NCBI GenBank assembly: GCA_025356055.1
Contig: JANXUU010000122.1
Coordinates: 1 to 49,995 of the forward strand
Direction of reading: 5' to 3'
DNA length: 49,995 nt
Source: Sphingomonas sp.
GTDB taxonomy: Bacteria; Pseudomonadota; Alphaproteobacteria; Sphingomonadales; Sphingomonadaceae
A program made the position numbers and the translations under genes. The notes beneath the pieces were generated by a model that was not told the DNA's origin, did not search any database, and was given only the letters and a program-made list of their open reading frames with translations. Within the stretch, counting starts at the first letter, position 1. Each line of letters begins with the position of its first letter. Shown here piece after piece: positions 44,530 to 49,995 of the stretch.

Positions 44530-46152
44530 CTATCTTCCGACCATCTGGACCGCATCCGCGAAGCGATATGCAGCGAACTGCTCCCGCAGCGTCTTCTTGC
44601 TGAGCTTGCCGGTTGCGGTATGGGGCAGTTCGTCAACGAACTCGATCGCGTCGGGCAGCCACCAGCGCGCTACCTGGGTAATGAGGTGAGCGCGGATCTG
44701 GTCGGGGGTGACGTCACTCCCCTCGCTGCGAACGACGACCAGCAGGGGGCGCTCGTCCCACTTGGGGTGGGCAATCCCAATCGCCGCTGCTTCGGACACG
44801 CCCGCGCAGCCAACGGCGCCATTCTCGAGTTCGATCGAGCTGATCCATTCGCCCCCCGACTTGATGACGTCCTTCGAGCGATCGGTGATCTGCATCGTCC
44901 CGTCGGGATGGAGGGCAGCGACATCGCCGGTATCGAACCAGCCGTCGGGCGCCGCAGCGTCGGCGGTTTCCTTGAAATAGCGACGGATGACCCACGGCCC
45001 GCGGATTTGGAGGGTGCCCGACTGGACGCCGTCGCGGGGCAGCACCTTGCCTTCCTCGTCGACAATGCGCAGCTCTACCCCGAACGGAGTTCGCCCCTGG
45101 TGAAGGGAAAAGGCGACCTGTTCCTCGCTCGTCATCTCGTTCCAATTTGCGGGCATCCCGCCGATCGAGCCGATTGGCGAAGTTTCGGTCATGCCCCACG
45201 CGTGCATTACGTGGATGCCCCGAGAACGAAACCACTCGATCATCGCGCGCGGTGCCGCCGATCCCCCGATCGTGACATATTTGAGGTTCGCGAGATTAGC
45301 GCCGGTGCGTTCGATATGCTCGATCATGCCAAGCCACACCGTCGGGACACCGGCCGAGTGGGTCACCTCTTCGTCGCGATAAAGATCGCACAGCTGCTCG
45401 GGGCGATAGTCGGCCGACAACACCAGCTTGCACCCGGTCAGCGGCGCCGCCCACGGAATGCCCCAGGCATTGGCATGGAACATCGGGACAATCGGCATGA
45501 CGCATGCCTTGGTCGACAGGTTGAAACTGTCGGGGGCGACCTCGGCCATGGCGTGAAGCAACGTCGAACGGTGGGAATAGAGCACCCCTTTCGGATTGCC
45601 GGTTGTGCCGCTGGTGTAGCAAAGTGCACACGGGTCCAGTTCGTCCCCTTCGACCCAGCAGTAGTTTCCGTCATGCGGTGCAAGCCACGCGATGAAGCTT
45701 TCGGGATCGTCGGCCTTCGAATCGAAGCAAACGAAGGTCTCGATCGCTTCGAACCGCGACTTCAGCCGTTCAACGGTGGCGGCGAAGGCCTGATCGTAGA
45801 TCAAAACCCGGTCTTCGGCATGGTTGGCGATGAACAGGATCTGCTCGTCGAACAGCCGCGGATTGATGGTATGAAGTATGCCGCCCATGCCGATCGCGCC
45901 GTACCACGCTGTCAAATGGCCCGAATGGTTCATCGCGAGAGTCGCGATGCGATCTCCGGGCCTGATCCCGCGTGCTTCGAGCGCCTGCGCCATGCGCCGC
46001 GCGTCGTAAACGACCTCCCGCCAGTTGGTGCGCGTGACGCGACCTCCAGCCCAGGCGGAAACGATTTCGCGAGCGCCATGTTCGCGCTCGGCGTGGTCGA
46101 CCAGCCGCATGACGCGCAGTGGCCAATCCTGCATTGCACCCAAGGATTTCAC
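44530..46152 (-). CDS. AMP-dependent acyl-CoA ligase, AlkK-like
   Basis: Activates a medium- or long-chain carboxylic acid to its CoA thioester via an acyl-adenylate. 540 aa from GTG. P-loop-like CYTSGTTGNPKGVLYSHRST, HAWGMTETSPIG, the hinge region DGWFDTGDVAALHPDG and SKDVIKSGGEWISS, and the C-terminal catalytic Lys in TGKLSKKTLR. Overall wording is close to Pseudomonas AlkK (medium-chain), including the opening LGAMQDWPL and HTINPRLFDEQI. Gene neighbours give no pathway. Chain-length preference is inference. Confidence 0.9.
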   Translation of the reverse strand: MKSLGAMQDWPLRVMRLVDHAEREHGAREIVSAWAGGRVTRTNWREVVYDARRMAQALEARGIRPGDRIATLAMNHSGHLTAWYGAIGMGGILHTINPRLFDEQILFIANHAEDRVLIYDQAFAATVERLKSRFEAIETFVCFDSKADDPESFIAWLAPHDGNYCWVEGDELDPCALCYTSGTTGNPKGVLYSHRSTLLHAMAEVAPDSFNLSTKACVMPIVPMFHANAWGIPWAAPLTGCKLVLSADYRPEQLCDLYRDEEVTHSAGVPTVWLGMIEHIERTGANLANLKYVTIGGSAAPRAMIEWFRSRGIHVMHAWGMTETSPIGSIGGMPANWNEMTSEEQVAFSLHQGRTPFGVELRIVDEEGKVLPRDGVQSGTLQIRGPWVIRRYFKETADAAAPDGWFDTGDVAALHPDGTMQITDRSKDVIKSGGEWISSIELENGAVGCAGVSEAAAIGIAHPKWDERPLLVVVRSEGSDVTPDQIRAHLITQVARWWLPDAIEFVDELPHTATGKLSKKTLREQFAAYRFADAVQMVGR

Positions 46153-46234
46153 CGAGCTTCTCCCACACGCAAAACCGAGCGGAGTGCTTGTCGCCTAGCC
46201 GACTAAAGCGTGCAAGAGCGCGGTTGGGGGGACC

Positions 46235-46558
46235 CTAGAAAGGCAATTTGAAGCCTTCAGGCAGCGCCATTCCCGAGGTAACCTTCTGCATCTCGATGCC
46301 GGCGGCGGCATCCGCCTTGGCGCGAGCGTCGTTGATTGCGGCAGCGATGAGGTCTTCGAGCATCGACTTTTCGGATGGCTGCATCAGCGAATCGTCGAGC
46401 GCGACGCCAAGGATTTGGCCCTTGGCGGTGGCGCGGATGCGGACGATCCCGCCGCCTGAGACGCCCTCGACCTCGATCGTCTCCAGCTTGTCCTGCGCGC
46501 GCTGCAGTTCGGCCTGAGCCTCCTGCGCCATTTTCATGATGTCATCGAGATTGGGCAT
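46235..46558 (-). CDS. ebfC: YbaB/EbfC family nucleoid-associated protein
   Basis: 107 aa DNA-binding dimer. The start, MPNLDDIMKMAQEAQAELQR, forms the N-terminal helix, EVEGVSGGGIVRIRATAKGQI the central sheet with the family's G-G-G turn, and EDLIAAAINDARAKADAAA the C-terminal helix. The gene begins inside the 3' end of dnaX (17 nt overlap), the standard bacterial dnaX-ybaB order. Local chromatin organisation is the family role. Confidence 0.94.
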   Translation of the reverse strand: MPNLDDIMKMAQEAQAELQRAQDKLETIEVEGVSGGGIVRIRATAKGQILGVALDDSLMQPSEKSMLEDLIAAAINDARAKADAAAGIEMQKVTSGMALPEGFKLPF

Positions 46559-48200
46559 GGGTCGGTTCTTTCGAAATTATGGATTCAAACGTGGCATCGG
46601 GAAAGGCGGCGAGCAAGGCGGCCATGATCGGCTCCTTGAGCACGGCGACGCGGTCGCGTTCGGCTGCCGTTTTCGCCTGCTCTTGCAGCGATGGTTCACC
46701 CCCGGTGTCGGCCAGGGTGATTGTCCAGACGAGGCCGGTAACCTCCGTCGCGGCGGCGGCGAGTTCACGCGTGAAGTCGTTGCCGAGCGGGCGCAGTTGG
46801 CGGAGCGTGAGCGCGCCGGGGGCGAAGTCGACGAGCCCAGCATGGTCGCGAAGCTGGATGCCGAGGCGCATCTTGCCCGCATTTTCAAGTTGATCGACGA
46901 AGGCAGAAAAGGTCGCAGGCGCAAATTCGGCGCTTGGCGCGGGTTGCGGAGCGGCTGATCGGCCCGACGGCGAGGTGACCGCCGTCCCCTCCCCGCTCGC
47001 CAGCCGCGTCAACAGGGCGGCGGGATCGGGCAAGTCGGCGGCGTGGACGAGCCGCAGCAGCACCATCGCCGCCGCTTCGTGCGGATCAGGGGCAATCGTG
47101 ACATCCTGCAGGCCCTTAAGCAGCAGCTGCCACAGGCGGTGAAGAACGGCCCAGCCAAGCTTGCCCGCCCACTGATCGGCGGCATCGCGCTCCTCGGTCG
47201 ATTGCATGACGTCAAGCGGCGCGCCAGCCTTGACCCGGGTGACCGAGTGAACGGTCTCCATCAGCCCGCGCATTAGGGCAGCGGGGTCGAGCCCGAGGTT
47301 GTAGGCTTCATCGAGCTGGGCGAGCGTAGCGGCACCATCGCTTTCAATCAGCGCAACGAACAGGCGGCGCACTCGACCGCGATCGGCCAAGCCGAGCATG
47401 TCGCGGACTTCCGCGGCGGTAACCGTCGCCTCCCCGTGGGCAATCGCCTGATCAAGGATCGACAAACCGTCACGCGCGCTGCCTTCTGCTGCGCGGGCAA
47501 TCACGTCCAATGCTTCGGGCTCAACCGCAACGCCTTCGGCGGCGGCGACCTTGGCGAAGTGGGCGGCAAGCGTCTCGGCGGGAATGCGCTTCAGGTCAAA
47601 CCGCTGGCAGCGTGAGAGGACTGTGACCGGAACTTTGGCCACTTCGGTCGTCGCAAACAGAAATTTGACGTGGGCGGGGGGCTCCTCAAGCGTCTTCAAT
47701 AAGGCGTTGAAGGCGTTCTTCGAAAGCATGTGGACTTCGTCGATGATGTAAATCTTGAAGCGCGCCGAAACCGCCGCGTAGCGCACGGCCTCGATGATCT
47801 CGCGGATGTCGTCAACCCCGGTGTGGCTCGCGGCGTCCATCTCGATGACATCGATAAAGCGTCCCTCGGTGATCGCGCGGCACGGTTCGCAAATTCCGCA
47901 CGGTTCGATTGTTGGACCGCCGGTGCCGTCGGGACCGATGCAGTTGAGGGCCTTCGCAACGAGACGCGCGGTCGAGGTTTTGCCGACCCCGCGAACTCCG
48001 GTCAGAAGGAAGGCGTGCGCAATCCTCCCTCGCGCAATGGCGTTGCCAAGTGTGGTGACCATGGCGTCCTGACCGATCAACTCAGCGAAGGATTGCGGGC
48101 GATATTTGCGCGCGAGGACGCGATAGGCGCCCGGTGCTGCAGCGGGCAAAGGCACTTGTGGGAGGTCGAGCCCGAGTCCGGGCGATTCGTCATCGGTCAT
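46542..48200 (-). CDS. dnaX: DNA polymerase III subunit gamma/tau
   Basis: ATPase of the clamp loader, partner of HolB encoded at 24.9 kb. 552 aa. LARKYRPQSFAELIGQDAMV, Walker A GVRGVGKTSTAR, a Cys4 zinc module (Cys at GICEPC and upstream CIGPDGTGG), Walker B IYIIDEVHMLS, and sensor 1 FATTEVAKVPVTVLSRCQRFDL. Domain III and a tau-like C-terminal part follow. No A6G-type slippery site was noticed, so a shorter gamma form by frameshifting is not evident. The SRP RNA gene lies just upstream, as in many alphaproteobacteria. Confidence 0.96.
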   Translation of the reverse strand: MTDDESPGLGLDLPQVPLPAAAPGAYRVLARKYRPQSFAELIGQDAMVTTLGNAIARGRIAHAFLLTGVRGVGKTSTARLVAKALNCIGPDGTGGPTIEPCGICEPCRAITEGRFIDVIEMDAASHTGVDDIREIIEAVRYAAVSARFKIYIIDEVHMLSKNAFNALLKTLEEPPAHVKFLFATTEVAKVPVTVLSRCQRFDLKRIPAETLAAHFAKVAAAEGVAVEPEALDVIARAAEGSARDGLSILDQAIAHGEATVTAAEVRDMLGLADRGRVRRLFVALIESDGAATLAQLDEAYNLGLDPAALMRGLMETVHSVTRVKAGAPLDVMQSTEERDAADQWAGKLGWAVLHRLWQLLLKGLQDVTIAPDPHEAAAMVLLRLVHAADLPDPAALLTRLASGEGTAVTSPSGRSAAPQPAPSAEFAPATFSAFVDQLENAGKMRLGIQLRDHAGLVDFAPGALTLRQLRPLGNDFTRELAAAATEVTGLVWTITLADTGGEPSLQEQAKTAAERDRVAVLKEPIMAALLAAFPDATFESIISKEPTHAQSR

Positions 48201-48255
48201 TTGCGGCGAGCTTAGGAGCTTGGCACGTCAATGGGAATTGATGGTCTGTGGGAAT

Positions 48256-48347
48256 AGGTAGAAGCCGGACGACCCGGGCCGAAATCGTTGTGGCTGCTTC
48301 CTTCCGGATCTGACCAGGTTGGCGACAAGCCCGTCCGCCCGACTCCC
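48256..48347 (-). ncRNA. ffs: Signal recognition particle RNA, bacterial small type
   Basis: The - strand carries the hallmark apical domain of 4.5S RNA, ACCTGGTCAGATCCGGAAGG followed by AAGCAGCCA (48320-48292), with the GGAA tetraloop and symmetric internal loop. Flanking sequences GTCGGGCGGACGGGC and GGCCCGGGTCGTCCGGC can pair as the long basal stem. The RNA partners Ffh in co-translational membrane targeting. The 5' end is set by the promoter (48354-48382); the 3' end is approximate. Confidence 0.9.
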
Positions 48348-48353
48348 AGGGCG

Positions 48354-48382
48354 CATATGGGCGAAGCAGCGCGCGCGATCAA
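48354..48382 (-). promoter_or_regulatory. Promoter of the SRP RNA gene
   Basis: On the - strand TTGATC (48382-48377) and CATATG (48359-48354) are separated by exactly 17 nt. The seventh base after the -10 is the G at 48347, matching the expected 5' end of the SRP RNA (GGGAGTCGGG). This is the best sigma-70-like promoter seen in the window. Confidence 0.55.
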
Positions 48383-48405
48383 GTTCCCGCGCGCTGCGGT
48401 CGCGA

Positions 48406-48687
48406 CTACATCATGTTGTGGCGCGTGCGGCAGACGCGGACCGTCTTTCCGTGGCGCATCTGGTTGTAGCATTTGCGGTTATGATGATGGCGCATCATCA
48501 TCTTGTGGTCGCCATTCATGCGGGTTTCGGTGTGGCGCATGCTGGTCGTCGTCTTGTGTTTGTCCATCGTCGAATGGTTCATCATCGACGGAGCCATATC
48601 GTTGGTCGTGGTGGTTGTAGTCGATGTCGACTGGGCAAGCGCGCCGGTGGCTAGGATGCCGGCGGCGAGTGCGATTAAAATCTTCAT
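48406..48687 (-). CDS. Met/His-rich small exported protein
   Basis: 93 aa, unknown function. Signal peptide MKILIALAAGILATGALAQ is followed by a Ser/Thr tract (STSTTTTTT), then a region dense in Met, His and Lys (MMNHSTMDKH, MNGDHKMMMRHHHNRK), ending with CYNQMRHGKTVRVCRTRHNMM with two Cys. Strong AAGGAGAGG ribosome binding site 4 nt before the ATG. The Met/His clusters suggest binding of copper or another soft metal in the periplasm, but this is composition-based inference. It lies between ffs and the ferredoxin gene and reads in the same direction as both. Confidence 0.7.
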   Translation of the reverse strand: MKILIALAAGILATGALAQSTSTTTTTTNDMAPSMMNHSTMDKHKTTTSMRHTETRMNGDHKMMMRHHHNRKCYNQMRHGKTVRVCRTRHNMM

Positions 48688-48752
48688 GTGCCTCTCCTTG
48701 ACGGGCTACAATGCAGCCCGCGGCGTTAACGGTCAGACCCCTGCGCTCGTTC

Positions 48753-49082
48753 CTAGTCGCGCCGCCAGTCATGGCTCGAGGGAGGCATTCGCACCGTCAG
48801 TTCGCCTTCTGGAAGCGCGATCTGGCAGGCCAGGCGCGATGTGCGGGTGACCCCGACAGCGAGATCAAGCAGGTCGTCTTCGTCCTCGCTGGCTCGCCGC
48901 AGGCGATCGAAGTCGGCGAGTGCGACGATGACGTGGCAAGTCGAGCATGCCATTTGCCCTTCACAAGCACCCTCCAGCGCTTGGCCGTGCGCCTGGGCGA
49001 CATCGAGGAGATTTGTTCCTGCAGGCGCTTCGACTTCGCAATCCAGCCTTCCGTCGGGACGCAGAAATCGAACGAGGGTCAT
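48753..49082 (-). CDS. 2Fe-2S ferredoxin (adrenodoxin type)
   Basis: 109 aa electron carrier. Cluster ligands Cys40, Cys46, Cys49 and Cys86 in the pattern C-x5-C-x2-C-x36-C (GACEGQMACSTCH ... RLACQIAL) place it with adrenodoxin/ISC ferredoxins. The acidic EDEDDLLDLA before the last Cys fits the partner-binding helix. It overlaps the cysteine desulfurase stop by ATGA, so it probably supplies electrons for Fe-S cluster assembly. Confidence 0.93.
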   Translation of the reverse strand: MTLVRFLRPDGRLDCEVEAPAGTNLLDVAQAHGQALEGACEGQMACSTCHVIVALADFDRLRRASEDEDDLLDLAVGVTRTSRLACQIALPEGELTVRMPPSSHDWRRD

Positions 49083-49860
49083 GCCGCAACCTGTTGCGTA
49101 CGCGTGCTTTCAACGAGGCGGTGGCAAGCGTGAACCAATTCTTCTTCGCTCGTGTATCGGCCAAAGCCAAGGCGGATCGACGAGCGCGCCTCGCGATCGG
49201 AAAGGCCGAGCGCGCGCAGGACATGGCTTGGACGGCCTGACCCGCTGGCGCAGGCCGAGCCGAGCGAGAAAGCGATGTCGCGGCAGTCGGAGAGCAAGCG
49301 CGCGGTGTCGAGGCCCTCGCGGCGGAGGTTGAGGTTGCCGTGGTAGCGCGCCTCGGCGCTGCCGTTGAGGATCCACTCCGGACCGAGAGCGGCGAGCGCG
49401 GCGGCCCACAGGCGTTCAATGTGACTGGCGTCGTGCTGCCCGAGGCTTTGCATAAGCCGCGCAGCCTCGCCGAAGCCTGCGCACAGCATTGGCGAGAGGG
49501 TGCCCGAGCGGCCACCCCTTTCCTGCGCGCCGCCGTGAAGCAGAGGCGCAAGCGTGAGCCCTCCGCCAAACCACAGTGCGCCAATACCCTTGGGACCATG
49601 AATCTTGTGTGCCGAGAGGGCGATCATGTCAGCGGACGGGGGCATGTGGACGCGGCCCAACCCCTGCACCGCGTCGCACAACAGCAGCGCGCCAAAACCA
49701 TGCGAAAGCGCAGCGATCGCCTCGACCGGCTGGATCACCCCGATCTCGTTGTTGACGAGCATGACGGCGACCAGCGCGGTGCGGTCGTCGATCGCTTGTT
49801 CGACCTCGTTCAGATCGACGAGCCCGTCGGTGCCGACCGACAGGCGAACGACCTCTCTCG
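49079..49860 (-). CDS. Cysteine desulfurase, 3' part only
   Basis: PLP enzyme of the NifS/IscS group that takes sulfur from cysteine for Fe-S clusters. About 259 residues remain. NNEIGVIQPVEAIAA and LLCDAVQGLGRV come first, then the PLP-binding Lys in ALSAHKIHGPKGIGALWF, GGAQERGGRSGT, and the active-site Cys loop SLGSACASGSGRPSHVLRALG. The first Met in frame is at 49762, but homology-like sequence continues upstream (VVRLSVGTDGLVDLNEVEQ) to about 49860. There the sequence changes to low GC and an in-frame stop follows. The N-terminal third or more is therefore missing. Confidence 0.9.
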
Positions 49861-49995
49861 TTTACTGGCTATAGAATCACACTTGAAATCATTCCCCTAC
49901 CACTCGATGAAGGACAGAATGATGATTGATGATTGTATTGATAAGTTGGATTGTTGTATGAAAGACCTAATCATCGAACACAATTCATGATCAAT
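49861..49995. other. Low-GC foreign segment at the window end
   Basis: The last 135 bases contain 47 G or C (35%), against clearly GC-rich sequence before. The change is abrupt, in the middle of the cysteine desulfurase. On the + strand one frame reads a coherent AT-rich-codon peptide ending MKDLIIEHNS with a stop at 49988-49990, as if it were the 3' end of a gene from another genome. I do not recognise the protein. A chimeric read or assembly join is the simplest explanation; insertion of a mobile element cannot be excluded. Confidence 0.6.

Noticed and set aside
44500-46206. 568-codon open frame on + opposite the acyl-CoA ligase
   Set aside because: It mirrors the ligase codons, has no recognisable domain and no ribosome binding site.
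46542-48200. Programmed frameshift in dnaX giving a gamma form
   Set aside because: No A-rich slippery heptamer with a following hairpin was seen in the coding strand.

Overview
The window looks like core chromosome of a high-GC alphaproteobacterium of the order Sphingomonadales. The clues are the rpsB-tsf-pyrH-frr-uppS-cdsA-dxr-rseP-bamA-skp-fabZ order with no lpxD, lpxA or lpxB, the dusB-ntrY-ntrX-hfq-hflX order, a fused ispDF, a double-domain Hfq, a eukaryotic-type NADP isocitrate dehydrogenase and the C-poor L31. Most genes are translationally coupled through ATGA or GTGA overlaps, and nearly all of the sequence is coding. No phage, plasmid, transposase, CRISPR array or defence island was found.

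Layout: 1-0.88 kb is a frame-broken FAD monooxygenase relic. 1.0-3.9 kb has icd, divergent from psd-pssA, with a small convergent ORF. 4.3-15.0 kb is a long + strand run covering translation (rpsB, tsf, frr), UMP kinase, envelope lipids (uppS, cdsA, fabZ), isoprenoids (dxr) and outer-membrane assembly (rseP, bamA, skp). 15.0-19.5 kb, on the - strand, is a vitamin B12 uptake operon (btuB-btuF-btuC-btuD) behind a cobalamin riboswitch. 19.6-21.9 kb holds rpmE-GNAT, gcdH and tRNA-Ser(UGA). 21.9-30.3 kb, on the + strand, has a lytic transglycosylase, a D,D-carboxypeptidase, tmk-holB-metG-tatD-MBL hydrolase-aspartic protease, and mazG. 30.3-36.8 kb, on the - strand, is dusB-ntrY-ntrX-hfq-hflX. 36.9-38.5 kb has ispDF and a CinA-type amidase. 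38.5-39.9 kb, on the - strand, is lipA with a COQ10/RatA-type protein. 40.0-42.4 kb has beta-carbonic anhydrase, a glycine-zipper lipoprotein, a NYN-LOTUS protein and a PNPOx-like protein. 42.4-48.4 kb, on the - strand, has an FGE-domain relic, ettA, an AlkK-like acyl-CoA ligase, ebfC, dnaX and the SRP RNA gene. 48.4-49.86 kb, on the - strand, has a Met/His-rich exported protein, a 2Fe-2S ferredoxin and the 3' part of a cysteine desulfurase.

Functional themes: isoprenoid supply (dxr, ispDF, uppS), phospholipid synthesis (cdsA, psd, pssA), replication clamp loading (holB, dnaX), translation and RNA regulation (rpsB, tsf, frr, metG, dusB, hfq, hflX, ettA, ffs) and cofactor supply (B12 import, lipoate, Fe-S).

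Both ends are anomalous. The first 0.9 kb needs at least five frame changes to read one protein. At about 49,860 the cysteine desulfurase stops abruptly and 135 bases of about 35% GC follow, most simply a chimeric contig end. No stretch over 300 bases is left without a feature. The most interesting observations are the tandem Hfq with a probable CTG start for the coupled hflX, the riboswitch with a hairpin that can mask the btuB ribosome binding site, and the absence of lpx and ntrBC genes from their usual places. I did not find a convincing new multi-gene system.
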